A stretch of DNA of 26,887 nucleotides from an uncultured Collinsella sp. (GCA_900545555.1 UQZI01000025.1:1-26887); one strand, 5' to 3'; shown: positions 15,389-23,633, counted from the stretch's first letter. Notes: a model not told the origin generated them from the sequence alone. Numbers and translations: made by a program.

Positions 15389-16240
15389 ATGTCTGAATCC
15401 AAACCGACGCTGCGCCGCGAACAGATTGCGGGCATGAATATCCACTACATCATGTGGTCGCTCGATTACTTCCTTGATGTGCAGCAGCGTTTGGGCTTTG
15501 AGTCCATTGAGCTGTGGTGTGCGGAGCCGCATGTGACGCTCGACCACACGGGCTACTTTGAGGCTGAGGTCCTGGCGAAAAAGGCTGCAGACCGTGGGCT
15601 TAGGTATCGTACTCTGTGCCCCGAGAATGTTGTCTATCCTTGGCAGTACTGCGCACGCAAACCGCTGCATGAACAGCGCAGCCTGGCGTACTTTAAGCAC
15701 GGCATTGAGCTTGCCGAGGTACTTGGGTGCGACCGTATGTCCGTCAACTCGGGCTGGGGCGACTGGGACGAGGACCGCGAGGAAGCCTGGAAGCGCAGCC
15801 GCGAGCACTTGTCCATTCTGGCGGAGTATGCCGGTGAGCACGGTCTGGTGCTTACGATGGAAAGCCTGCGTCCCGAGGAGAGCAACCTTGTAACGACGGT
15901 TTCCGATGCGAAGCGCATGATTGACGAGGTCGCGAGCCCGTACTTACAGCCCATGGTTGATACAACCGCGATGGGCGTTGCGGGCGAGACGCTCGAGGAC
16001 TGGTTTGCCGCCTTTGGTGATGGGGCAATTCACGAGATGCACTTTATCGACGGTGACCCGTATGGCCATCTGGTGTGGGGCGATGGCAAGCACGATATGG
16101 ACGCCTTCGTCGCCACGCTTAATGCCCATGGTTTCGATGGCATGCTGGGCCAGGAAATCACGGACGGGCGTTACTACGATGACCCGGCGGCGGCAGATGC
16201 CAAGAACATGGCCGCATTCGAGAAATATCTGATTGACTAA
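15389..16240 (+). CDS. Sugar epimerase/isomerase, TIM barrel, FrlC-like
   Basis: This 283-residue protein is an AP-endonuclease-2-type TIM barrel of the sugar isomerase/epimerase group. Visible landmarks are LGFESIELWCAEPHV, TLCPENVVYPW, LTMESLRPEESNLVTT with the metal-binding Glu, PMVDTTAMGV and EMHFIDGDPYGHLVWGDGKH. The last block and the spacing of metal ligands follow FrlC (fructoselysine 3-epimerase, also called psicoselysine epimerase). In the FrlC pathway it converts the C3 epimer into the form used by the kinase. AAGGAGG stands 6 bases before the ATG, and it begins 1 base after the amidohydrolase stop. Neighbouring FrlB- and FrlD-like genes make the assignment attractive, but many epimerases share this fold. 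Confidence 0.82.
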   Translation: MSESKPTLRREQIAGMNIHYIMWSLDYFLDVQQRLGFESIELWCAEPHVTLDHTGYFEAEVLAKKAADRGLRYRTLCPENVVYPWQYCARKPLHEQRSLAYFKHGIELAEVLGCDRMSVNSGWGDWDEDREEAWKRSREHLSILAEYAGEHGLVLTMESLRPEESNLVTTVSDAKRMIDEVASPYLQPMVDTTAMGVAGETLEDWFAAFGDGAIHEMHFIDGDPYGHLVWGDGKHDMDAFVATLNAHGFDGMLGQEITDGRYYDDPAAADAKNMAAFEKYLID

Positions 16241-16302
16241 ACCAACTATCGGCCACGCAGCCAACGTCATTGATTGCGGACCAAACAAGAAAGGAACTGG
16301 AT

Positions 16303-17271
16303 ATGAACGCACACGATCTGATCAAAGAGGCAATTGCCGAGAAGGGCAAGTTCGACAGCGTCTACTGGATTGCTTGCGGTGGCTCCATGATCGATTTGAT
16401 CCCGGCTCATGAGCTTCTGCAGCGCGAGGCAACCACCTTCACTTCGTATATCTATACGGCTCGCGAGTTTGATATCATGCGCCCGCGCCGCTTGGGTGAG
16501 AAATCCCTGGTCATTGCTTGCAGCCACAGTGGCAACACCCCCGAGGTCGTCGAGGGCTGTGAGATTGCCCTTGCTGCCGGCGCTACGGTGATCGCCCAGA
16601 CCGACAACGCTGGATCCAAGATTGACTCCGGCAAGTGGACCACGTGGGTCTACCCGTGGGGCGAGGGCGTGCCGCAGGCCGAGGTCCCCGCTGGCATTTC
16701 GCTGTCGCTTGCGGCCGAGCTGCTCGATCAGCAGGAGGGCTACGCCGATCTTGCCGATATGTATGCCGGTATCGCCGAGATGGATAAGATTCTTCCCCCG
16801 GCACGTGAGAAGGTAAATGCCGAGCTAGGCGATCGTTTTGCCAAGCTTTGCCAGGAGCACGAGTTCTTCTACATTCTGGGCAGCGGTCCCAACTTTAGCC
16901 AGACCTACGGTTTCGCTATCTGCTCTCTTATGGAGATGCAGTGGCAGCACTGCAGCTACATCCACTCTGCCGAGTACTTCCACGGCCCCTTCGAGGCTAC
17001 TCAGGATGGCGTTTTTTACTTCCTGCAGATGGGCTCCAGCGAGTGCCGTGCCATGGACGAGCGCGCCCTTGCGTTCCTTAAGACGCATACCGATACGCTG
17101 ATGGTGCTCGATGCCAAGGAGTACGGTATGGAAGCCGTGCCGGCGAGCGTCCGTGCCTATCTGGACCCGGTGCTGTTCTACGCCATGAACTGCGAGCTGC
17201 GTGCTGCACGCGGCAAGGTGTTTGATCACGATCCCGATTTCCGTCGCTATATGGGTGTTGTCGAGTACTAG
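16303..17271 (+). CDS. SIS-domain deglycase, FrlB-like
   Basis: The ATG at 16303 is chosen because AAAGGA lies upstream; the extra in-frame residues before it are not supported. The 322-residue protein has two SIS (sugar isomerase) folds. The first contains VYWIACGGSMIDLIPAHELL and SHSGNTPEVVEGCEIALAAG; the second FYILGSGPNFSQTYGFAICS, MEMQWQHCSYIHSAEYFHGP (Glu224, His227) and a terminus FRRYMGVVEY, which matches that of FrlB (RRYYGGLVEY). FrlB splits fructoselysine 6-phosphate into glucose 6-phosphate and lysine. By this similarity the protein should remove an amine from a 6-phosphorylated Amadori-type compound. GlmS-like isomerisation is less likely since there is no glutaminase domain. Confidence 0.85.
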   Translation: MNAHDLIKEAIAEKGKFDSVYWIACGGSMIDLIPAHELLQREATTFTSYIYTAREFDIMRPRRLGEKSLVIACSHSGNTPEVVEGCEIALAAGATVIAQTDNAGSKIDSGKWTTWVYPWGEGVPQAEVPAGISLSLAAELLDQQEGYADLADMYAGIAEMDKILPPAREKVNAELGDRFAKLCQEHEFFYILGSGPNFSQTYGFAICSLMEMQWQHCSYIHSAEYFHGPFEATQDGVFYFLQMGSSECRAMDERALAFLKTHTDTLMVLDAKEYGMEAVPASVRAYLDPVLFYAMNCELRAARGKVFDHDPDFRRYMGVVEY

Positions 17272-17285
17272 AAGGGGCAAAGGCC

Positions 17286-18149
17286 ATGGCATTTAACGTT
17301 AACGCGCTCGGATTTGGCGACAACGTCGTCGATCGCTACGAGCATATCCACACCATGTATCCCGGCGGCAATGCGGTGAACTTCGCCGTTTATGCCAAGA
17401 AATGCGGTGCCGCACGCTCTGCATACATGGGCATTTTTGGCAATGACGCCGCTGCCGAGCATGTCATTACAAGCCTCGAGGATGAGGGTATCGAGCTTGA
17501 CAAGTGCGAGCAGATGATTGGCGAGAACGGAGCGGCTCGCGTGACCGTCGTTGACGGTGACCGTGTCTTCCTCGGCTCCAACGAGGGCGGTATCCGTGGC
17601 GATGCGCGCTATGTTCTCGATCGCTTTGACCTTTCGTACATGAAGCAGTTCGATGTGGTTCATTCGGGCAACTATTGCTTCACCGAGCGCGAGCTGCCCA
17701 AGTTGAAGGCTGCGGGCGTCACGGTCTCTTTTGACTTTTCGGACGACTCCACCGACGAGTACTACGAGCAGATTGCGCCCTATGTCGATTTTGCTTTCTT
17801 TAGTGCGGCGGATGCCGCGAGTGAGGACGAGATTCGCGAGCGTCTGGCATGGGTGAAGGATCTGGGTCCGCGTTTTGTGTCGGCTACGGCGGGCGCCGAG
17901 GGCTGCATCGCTTACGACGGCGAGCGTTATTACCGCCAGCTGGCTAAACCGGTAACGGACATGAAGGACACCATGGGGGCGGGCGACTCGTTCCTCACCT
18001 CGTTTTTGATGTGCTATCTCGATTCCGCCAAGCGTGGTGAGGGTGGCGCCGAGGCCATCGAGCGCGCGCTCGACTTTGCTGCCGGGTTTGCCTCGACCGT
18101 GTGCGGCATGGAAGGTTCTTGGGGCCACGGAGCACCAATCGTCGAATAG
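17286..18149 (+). CDS. PfkB-family sugar kinase, FrlD-like
   Basis: The 287-residue protein has the ribokinase/PfkB fold. Near the start are ALGFGDNVVDRYEHIHTMYP and PGGNAVNFAVYAKKCG; FrlD has the equivalent GDNCVDIY and SGGNAVNVAVY blocks. The second PfkB signature is DTMGAGDSFLTSF, with the anion hole and catalytic Asp. VSFDFSDDSTDEYYEQIAPY in the middle is also FrlD-like. It should phosphorylate the 6-position of the imported glycated amine using ATP, giving the substrate of the SIS deglycase encoded 14 bases upstream. AAGGGGCAAAGG precedes the ATG. This is the better FrlD match of the two PfkB kinases in the operon. Confidence 0.87.
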   Translation: MAFNVNALGFGDNVVDRYEHIHTMYPGGNAVNFAVYAKKCGAARSAYMGIFGNDAAAEHVITSLEDEGIELDKCEQMIGENGAARVTVVDGDRVFLGSNEGGIRGDARYVLDRFDLSYMKQFDVVHSGNYCFTERELPKLKAAGVTVSFDFSDDSTDEYYEQIAPYVDFAFFSAADAASEDEIRERLAWVKDLGPRFVSATAGAEGCIAYDGERYYRQLAKPVTDMKDTMGAGDSFLTSFLMCYLDSAKRGEGGAEAIERALDFAAGFASTVCGMEGSWGHGAPIVE

Positions 18150-18219
18150 CTTAAGAAAGCGTACGGCGGTCTGGCTATGAGGCCTTGGACAGCCGATGCA
18201 AAACAATAAGCGAAACGCG

Positions 18220-18253
18220 AAAAGGGGGCTCGCCATGTGGTGGGTCCCCTTTT
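18220..18253 (+). terminator. Long hairpin inside the operon, between the two kinase genes
   Basis: A 15-bp stem (18220-18234 with 18239-18253, several G-U pairs) closes an ATGT loop. The left arm starts AAAAGGGG and the right arm ends CCCCTTTT, the form of an intrinsic terminator whose T tract is part of the stem. It lies 70 bases after one kinase gene and 17 before the next, whose ribosome site follows 7 bases later. It probably reduces, rather than stops, expression of the downstream genes. Confidence 0.65.
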
Positions 18254-18270
18254 GAACATTGGAGAAGACC

Positions 18271-19071
18271 ATGGGTATTAAAGCGTGTGCGGCTGGTTTT
18301 TGCTGTGCGGACGTCTATCAAAACATCGGCGTGTTCTATCCGACTGGTAATGGCATTGACTGGGGTATCCATCTTGCACGAATGGGCGTTTCGGTATCCG
18401 CCGTGTCGGTTGTCGGCAAGGACGAGTACGGAGACAAGATGAGAGAGGCGCTGGCCGCCGAGGGGTTTGATATCTCTCATCTGCGGGTGGAGGATGGCGA
18501 CACCTCGGTGATGCTCATGGCATTGAAAGACGGCGTCGATCGCGTGCATCTCGAGGCAATCGATGGCGTAATGGAGACATATCGTCCGAATGAAGATGAC
18601 CGGGCGTTTATCCTAGAGCATGACATCATTCATACCGACCTGTTTGGCAATTGTTTGGACCTCCTGCCCGAGTGGCATGATGCGGGCAAGACGGTGGTTA
18701 TGGACTTCTCGGTGTTCAGCCAGGATCCCGAATATGCCTGCGAGAATCATTTTCCCTACGTTGACTACGCATTTATGTCGTTTGAAGATGACACTCCGGA
18801 GCTGCAGGACTGGGTACGTCACGCGCAGGAATTGGGGCCGCGCGTTGCGGTTGCCACGCTTGGCGAGAAGGGGAGCATTGCCTATGACGGTGAGCGCTTC
18901 TATGAGTGCGGGATCGTGCCGGCGGAGAAGGTCGTTAATACCGTGGGTGCCGGCGACTCGTATATCGCCGGGTTTACCAAGGGCGTGATCGATGGCCTTG
19001 ATATTCCGGCGTGTATGAAGGCGGGCGCTGAGCTGTCGTCCCGAGTGATCGGTTCGTTTGAGCCGTACTAG
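18271..19071 (+). CDS. Second PfkB-family kinase, FrlD-related
   Basis: The ATG at 18271 has GGAG 6 bases upstream. The 266-residue protein is a PfkB kinase with a C-terminal NTVGAGDSYIAGFTKG containing the catalytic Asp. Its substrate-binding N-terminal block is FYPTGNGIDWGIHLARMG, departing from the PGGNAVNxA motif kept by its neighbour. Central VVGKDEYGDKMREALAAEGF and VVMDFSVFSQDPEY are PfkB/FrlD-like. Two paralogous kinases in one operon suggest two related substrates or two phosphorylation steps; this copy is more diverged in the sugar-binding segment. The exact substrate is unknown. Confidence 0.85.
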   Translation: MGIKACAAGFCCADVYQNIGVFYPTGNGIDWGIHLARMGVSVSAVSVVGKDEYGDKMREALAAEGFDISHLRVEDGDTSVMLMALKDGVDRVHLEAIDGVMETYRPNEDDRAFILEHDIIHTDLFGNCLDLLPEWHDAGKTVVMDFSVFSQDPEYACENHFPYVDYAFMSFEDDTPELQDWVRHAQELGPRVAVATLGEKGSIAYDGERFYECGIVPAEKVVNTVGAGDSYIAGFTKGVIDGLDIPACMKAGAELSSRVIGSFEPY

Positions 19072-19098
19072 GGTCAAATGCCTGGAAAGGAGTACGAA

Positions 19099-19959
19099 AT
19101 GGTTATCGACATGTTGGTCCATCCTATGCTCTACGGCGAGATCTGTACGCCGGGTGATGAGCCTGATGGATTCGGTTTTTGGTCACGAGAATTTGGTATG
19201 GGGCATATGGGCCCCATGGATTGGGATGAGCTTCAAGTCGAGATGGACGTCTGCGATGTGCAGAAGAGCGTGCTCATGCCGCTCGATGTAACCACGGCAT
19301 GCGGAGGGCACTTTGGCACCAATGACCAGATTGCCATGCTGGTTGCCGCACATCCCGATCGTCTGTGGGGATTTGCGAGCGTAGACCCGCAGGTGAGCGG
19401 TGCCGCAGACGAATTGGAGCGCGCCTTTACCGAGTTGGGGGCAAAGGGGCTTTGCCTGCATCCTGCAAAGCAGGGTTTTGCCCCCGATGATGCTGTGGCC
19501 GAGCCGCTTTACGAACTGTGCGAGCGCTATAACAAGCCGGTGGTTTTCCATGCCGGTATGTCTTGGGAGCCGGGCGCAGAGCTCTCGCGCAGTAACCCGC
19601 TTGCATTTGAGCACACAATCGCAACGCATCCAAATGTGCGTTTTAGTTTGACCCATTTTGGCTGGCCCTGGGTGCGCGAGACCGTGGCGATGCTGCTCAA
19701 GTATCCCAACTGCTACGCGGACACCTCTATCACTTACATCGATTCGCCCGAGGAGATGATGCAGCGTCTTTTCACGGTCGATATGGGGCCGCTGTGGTAT
19801 GAGCGCGCGCTATCGCACCAAGTGATGTTCGCCAGCAATACGCCGCGCTTCCGTGCGTTCAAACTCAAGCGGGCGCTCGATACCGTGCCCATGCGCGATG
19901 ATGCGCGAGAAAGGCTCTACTGGGGTAATGCCCTGCGTTTTCTTGAAGGGGATGAGTGA
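19099..19959 (+). CDS. Amidohydrolase-2 (ACMSD-like) family protein with altered metal ligands
   Basis: The ATG at 19099 follows AAAGGAG; codons upstream in frame are before that site. The 286-residue TIM-barrel protein resembles the PF04909 group: WGFASVDPQVSGAADELERA, GAKGLCLHPAKQGF, PVVFHAGMSWEPG and SLTHFGWPWVRET are typical strands. However the N-terminal HxH motif is replaced by IDMLVHP, and the C-terminal GSDxP is FASNTPR, with Asn in place of the metal-binding Asp. Family members decarboxylate or hydrolyse small acids. With ligands missing, it may bind metal differently or act as a non-metal lyase or isomerase. The last 4 bases overlap the next gene (GTGA). Confidence 0.82.
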   Translation: MVIDMLVHPMLYGEICTPGDEPDGFGFWSREFGMGHMGPMDWDELQVEMDVCDVQKSVLMPLDVTTACGGHFGTNDQIAMLVAAHPDRLWGFASVDPQVSGAADELERAFTELGAKGLCLHPAKQGFAPDDAVAEPLYELCERYNKPVVFHAGMSWEPGAELSRSNPLAFEHTIATHPNVRFSLTHFGWPWVRETVAMLLKYPNCYADTSITYIDSPEEMMQRLFTVDMGPLWYERALSHQVMFASNTPRFRAFKLKRALDTVPMRDDARERLYWGNALRFLEGDE

Positions 19960-20390
19960 ACATGGTGACGCTCGAGACATTGAGCTATCTATCGACTGCT
20001 CCGGACCAGTTCATCGATATTACCGAGGACGTGCACGCTGCCATCGAACGCAGCTCGGTGACCAATGGCTTGGCGGCGATTATTTTGTCGCATACGACCT
20101 GCGGAATCGTGGTAAACGAGGGGCTGCCCTGCGTGGAGACGGATCTTATGGAGACGCTTGATCGCATCGCCCCACTCGATGCCCCCTATGCGCATGCACA
20201 CTTCCTGCCGAGCTATGGAGCCACCGGTAACAACTCCTGTGGGCATATCAAGAGCATGATTTGTGGAAACAGTTGCTTCTTTCCCGTCCAAGATGGCCAC
20301 ATCGTGTGCGGAAGTGCCCAGAACATCTATCTTGCGGAGTTTGACGGTCCGCAGAAGCGAAAAGTGTACGTCGAGGTGCTGGGGGAGTAA
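19956..20390 (+). CDS. YjbQ/UPF0047 family protein
   Basis: A 144-residue protein of the YjbQ family, members of which are annotated as secondary thiamine-phosphate synthase because some show weak activity; the physiological role is generally unknown. Conserved features are FIDITEDVHAAI, LSHTTCGIVVNE with the family His, a central His in NSCGHIKSMICGNS and FPVQDGHIVCGSAQNIYLAE. The usual GTWQ is changed to GSAQ. The GTG at 19956 overlaps the preceding TGA as GTGA and has AAGGGG 5 bases upstream; ATG 19962 is an alternative. Position between an amidohydrolase and a BtpA-like gene suggests a metabolic, not thiamine-specific, function (inference). Confidence 0.85.
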   Translation: MNMVTLETLSYLSTAPDQFIDITEDVHAAIERSSVTNGLAAIILSHTTCGIVVNEGLPCVETDLMETLDRIAPLDAPYAHAHFLPSYGATGNNSCGHIKSMICGNSCFFPVQDGHIVCGSAQNIYLAEFDGPQKRKVYVEVLGE

Positions 20391-20423
20391 CGTCCCTGCA
20401 ATAACCCTATGAAGGAGCACGTT

Positions 20424-21233
20424 ATGTCGTTTCTAACTTCGATGTTCAAGAACGAAAAGCCGGTTATCGGAATGCTGCACCTGCGTCCTCTGCCGGGCGA
20501 TCCGCTGTATTACCCGGGCGGAAGCGTATCGCAGGTCGTGGAAGCCGCCAAGCGCGATCTCGAGGCGTTGCAGCAGGGCGGTGTCGATGGCATTTTGATT
20601 ACCAATGAGCTCTCGATGCCCTATGAGCAGCATGTTTCTCCCTCAACCCTTGCATCGATGGGCTATGTAATCGGGGCTCTGTCCCATGATCTGTCGACTC
20701 CTTGGGGAGCTGAGGCAATTTACGATGGTGATGCCACAATCGAGCTGTGCGCTGCCGTCGACGCGCAGTTCACGCGCTGCAATTTTTGCGGTGCCTGGGC
20801 CGGTGATCTCGGGCTGATTAACCGAGATTTCGCTCACACCATGCGTCGCAAGGCGGCGCTGCGCTTGGACGACCTCAAGCTTTTTCACTTCATCACGAGC
20901 GAGGGCGAGGTTTATCTCAACGACCGCACGACCGCGGACATTGCCGATTCACTTCTCTTTAATTGCCTACCGGATGCGATAGTCATCGGCGGTTCGGCTG
21001 CCGGTCGTGGCGCTTCGGGCGAGCTTGCCGACGAGGTCCGCGAGCGTGTTGGCGAAGTGCCCGTGGTATGTGGCACCGGTTGTCGCGAAAATACCGTGGC
21101 TGACGTATTTGCTCACTACGATGGCGCGTTTGTCGGCACGTGCTTAAAGCGCGACGGAAAGCTGGATGCCCCGGTTGATGTTGAGCGGGTGGTTCGTTTT
21201 ATGGCTGCCGCTCGTACGGCGCGAGGGGAGTAG
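20424..21233 (+). CDS. BtpA/SgcQ family protein
   Basis: The ATG at 20424 has AAGGAG 7 bases upstream; an ATG at 20409 lies inside the ribosome site and is rejected. The 269-residue TIM-barrel protein begins FKNEKPVIGMLHLRPLPGDP, the diagnostic BtpA/SgcQ block, followed by VEAAKRDLEALQQGGVDGIL and, near the C-terminus, AIVIGGSAAGRGASGELADE and VPVVCGTGCRENTVADVF, which resemble phosphate-binding loops of sugar-phosphate TIM barrels. BtpA is known as a photosystem I biogenesis factor in cyanobacteria, but bacterial relatives such as SgcQ occur in sugar operons with unknown activity. Here it lies 6 bases before an FGGY kinase gene, so an action on the kinase product is plausible. Confidence 0.87.
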   Translation: MSFLTSMFKNEKPVIGMLHLRPLPGDPLYYPGGSVSQVVEAAKRDLEALQQGGVDGILITNELSMPYEQHVSPSTLASMGYVIGALSHDLSTPWGAEAIYDGDATIELCAAVDAQFTRCNFCGAWAGDLGLINRDFAHTMRRKAALRLDDLKLFHFITSEGEVYLNDRTTADIADSLLFNCLPDAIVIGGSAAGRGASGELADEVRERVGEVPVVCGTGCRENTVADVFAHYDGAFVGTCLKRDGKLDAPVDVERVVRFMAAARTARGE

Positions 21234-21239
21234 GCACCT

Positions 21240-22757
21240 ATGGCGCTCTATCTGGGTATTGATATTGGGACAAGCGCCTCTAAAGGCGTTTTAATCGATG
21301 ATCGATGCAACATCGTTTGCCAAGCCTCTTGTGGACATGAGACGGACAACCCGTGTGATGGATGGTACCAGCATGATGCTGAGGCAGTTTGGTGGGGCGA
21401 TTTTTGCCGCTTGTCGCGCGAGCTGGTGATGCGATCGGGGGTTAACGCGGCGCAGATCGGATGCGTGGGCCTTTCCGCATTGGGTTGCGACTGTGTGCCG
21501 GTCGATACCGGGTGCAACGCGCTGGCGCCCGCGATTTTGTATGGAGTCGATGCACGTTCGAAGCCGCAGATTGACGAGCTCCTTTCCGAATATGGGTCAG
21601 ATCGCGCACGCGAACTTTTCGGGCACGATCCCTGCTCATCAGATATTGCTCCCAAGATCTTATGGTTTAAGGAGAATATGCCCGAGGTGCACGAACGTGC
21701 CGCGAAGTTCCTGACGGCATCATCGTTTCTATGCGCAAAGTTGACGGGGCGTTTTACGGTGGACCGTTACTTGGCGGAGGATTTTCTTCCCCTATACGAC
21801 CGCTACACTTGGAGGGTTGATGCTCGGGAATGTGCTCGTTTCTGCCGGCCTGACCAGATGACGGAGGTAATGTCGGCTACCGATATTGCCGGGGTGATTA
21901 CGCAGCGCGCGGCTGAGGCGACAGGGCTCGCGGCAGGGACACCTGTCTTAGTGGGAACGGGCGACTCTGGTGCCGAGGCCATTTCGACGGGTGTATTTCG
22001 TCCCGGCGATATGATGGTTCAGTTGGGGAGCACGGCGTATTTCATCTACCTAGCTGATCATATGGTCGATGATGCCCGCCTGTGGCCAGGGACGTTTATC
22101 ATTCCCGGAACTTACGGGATCTGCGCGGGGACCAATACGGCGGGTGCACTCACATCGTGGCTGCGCCAAGAGCTGTATCGCGACGCCGTGGAGGCCGAGG
22201 GCCACGGTGGCCCCGATGCATATTCGGTCATGGCGCATGATGCCGCCGATGTGGCGCCGGGTGCCGATGGGCTCCTGTGTCTGCCGTACTTTGCGGGGGA
22301 GCGTACTCCGCTCAACGATCCCGAGGCGCGTGGCGTCTTCTTTGGCCTGACCGGAAGGCATACGCGAGCCCATATGGTTCGCGCCGCCTTGGAAGGCGTC
22401 GCGTATACCGTTGCATCCCATGTCGACATTATCGAGCGAGAGCATGGACTGCCAATTGGGCGCATTATGCTTGTCGGAGGTGGAACCAAGAATCCAATTT
22501 GGATGCAAGCTATCGCCGACGTATGCGGGCGCGAGGTCTCGGTTGCCAAGGTTACGGTGGGCGCATGCTTCGGTGATGCCATTATGGCAGCTCTCGCAGG
22601 TGGCGCCTATGCATCATGGGATGAACTCGCCCGAGTCCTTGGCGTTGCGCAAACAATCGTGCCCGATATGACTGCCCACGAGCTATATGCGTCGCGCCGT
22701 CATATCTTTGACGAATTGTATACACGCAACCGTGATCTCATGCACGAATTGGTGTAA
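21240..22757 (+). CDS. FGGY-family carbohydrate kinase (xylulokinase-like)
   Basis: This 505-residue protein has the two-domain FGGY fold. The N-terminal phosphate-1 motif is YLGIDIGTSASKGVLIDD; LVGTGDSGAEAISTGVF carries the catalytic-type Asp; GTNTAGALTSWLRQELY, FAGERTPLNDPEARGVFFGL and MLVGGGTKNPIWMQAIADV are the C-terminal ATP-binding segments typical of xylulokinase relatives. It phosphorylates a sugar or polyol with ATP; specificity within FGGY cannot be read from motifs. GAGGGGAG lies upstream of the ATG. It is the last gene of the operon and is followed by a terminator. It gives the operon a third sugar kinase, of a different fold from the two PfkB enzymes. Confidence 0.92.
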   Translation: MALYLGIDIGTSASKGVLIDDRCNIVCQASCGHETDNPCDGWYQHDAEAVWWGDFCRLSRELVMRSGVNAAQIGCVGLSALGCDCVPVDTGCNALAPAILYGVDARSKPQIDELLSEYGSDRARELFGHDPCSSDIAPKILWFKENMPEVHERAAKFLTASSFLCAKLTGRFTVDRYLAEDFLPLYDRYTWRVDARECARFCRPDQMTEVMSATDIAGVITQRAAEATGLAAGTPVLVGTGDSGAEAISTGVFRPGDMMVQLGSTAYFIYLADHMVDDARLWPGTFIIPGTYGICAGTNTAGALTSWLRQELYRDAVEAEGHGGPDAYSVMAHDAADVAPGADGLLCLPYFAGERTPLNDPEARGVFFGLTGRHTRAHMVRAALEGVAYTVASHVDIIEREHGLPIGRIMLVGGGTKNPIWMQAIADVCGREVSVAKVTVGACFGDAIMAALAGGAYASWDELARVLGVAQTIVPDMTAHELYASRRHIFDELYTRNRDLMHELV

Positions 22758-22779
22758 TGCCGCCGAACTGTACCGCCTT

Positions 22780-22825
22780 CCAATAGGGACTGCGTTGTGC
22801 GATTCGCATGTCCCTTGGCATTTTT
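22780..22825 (+). terminator. Terminator at the end of the frl-like operon
   Basis: The left arm CCAATAGGGAC-TGCG (22780-22794) pairs with CGCA-T-GTCCCTTGG (22805-22818), with a small bulge on each side and a 10-base loop, and the stretch ends in ATTTTT (22820-22825). It lies 22 bases after the FGGY kinase stop and before the convergent TatD-like gene. Confidence 0.65.
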
Positions 22826-22836
22826 GCCCACAGGGG

Positions 22837-23619
22837 TTAGCGAAGGTCAAAAACAGAGCGCGCATTTGCTAAAACTGCCGATTCGATGCGCTTTATGTCA
22901 CATTTTTTGAGCGAGGCGATGCGTTCTGAGGTCCTTGTGAGCGATCTGATGAGCAATTGCGCGCTTGTTTCTGTGTTTGGCTCGGCCGGCGCATCGGTCT
23001 CGAGCAGTAGACGGTCGAGTGGAATCTGTCGTGCGTATTCGCGTCCTCGTTTAGATGCGAGCATGCGTTCGTTGACGGAAAAATAGCAGCCCGCATTACG
23101 CGCGCGGACGAGTTCGTCCGAAGTGCCGCTAAACCAGTGGAAGATGATAACGGGGGAGTCGGAGTTTGGGATGAGTAATCCATGCGATTCGAGGACGTCC
23201 AGTACGGTTCCCGTCGAACGAACGGCGTGAATTGATATTACGCGCCCGGTAAGAGGATGCTGCACGAGCGCATCGCAGAGCCGGTCAAATGTCTGTATTT
23301 GTAGCGGCTCACTTCCAGCAAAGCGCGCGGAAAAGTCGAGTCCGACTTCGCCGATGTAGCGCTCTTGGACGGCAATTTGACAGAGCAGGTCAATTTCTGC
23401 GTTGCCGCATCGCCCGTCGGCGAGCCACCAGGGATGGAGGCCGATACCCTTGATGACGGTAGGAGGGCGACGGGTTCGCCCATGTGCGCTAGCGAAGTCG
23501 CGTGGATCGACGCCGCAATCAAATAGACCCAAGCCCAGCGCCGTTGCCTCATCGGCAACGGCGTCCGGGTGAGCCATTAAATCAAGATGGCAGTGTGCAT
23601 CAAATAACCGGGGCTCCAT
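22837..23619 (-). CDS. TatD-family metal-dependent hydrolase
   Basis: The 260-residue product has the TatD TIM barrel with its metal ligands: FDAHCHLD near the N-terminus (HxH), KGIGLHPWW, YIGEVGLDFSAR with the bridging Glu, ISIHAVRS, VIIFHWFSGT and LLLETDAPAEP with the catalytic Asp. TatD proteins are Mg-dependent nucleases or phosphodiesterases acting in DNA repair or RNA quality control in the cytoplasm. The ATG is 14 bases after the tcdA stop, so both genes form one minus-strand operon. The family call is strong; the exact substrate (DNA ends, RNA or D-aminoacyl-tRNA) is open. Confidence 0.92.
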   Translation of the reverse strand: MEPRLFDAHCHLDLMAHPDAVADEATALGLGLFDCGVDPRDFASAHGRTRRPPTVIKGIGLHPWWLADGRCGNAEIDLLCQIAVQERYIGEVGLDFSARFAGSEPLQIQTFDRLCDALVQHPLTGRVISIHAVRSTGTVLDVLESHGLLIPNSDSPVIIFHWFSGTSDELVRARNAGCYFSVNERMLASKRGREYARQIPLDRLLLETDAPAEPNTETSAQLLIRSLTRTSERIASLKKCDIKRIESAVLANARSVFDLR

Positions 23620-23633
23620 CTCGGCGCGCTCCG

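Noticed and set aside
14864..15841. Minus-strand ORF of 325 codons opposite the amidohydrolase and epimerase
   Set aside because: Spans two real genes in another frame and has an Arg/His/Pro-rich translation without domains.
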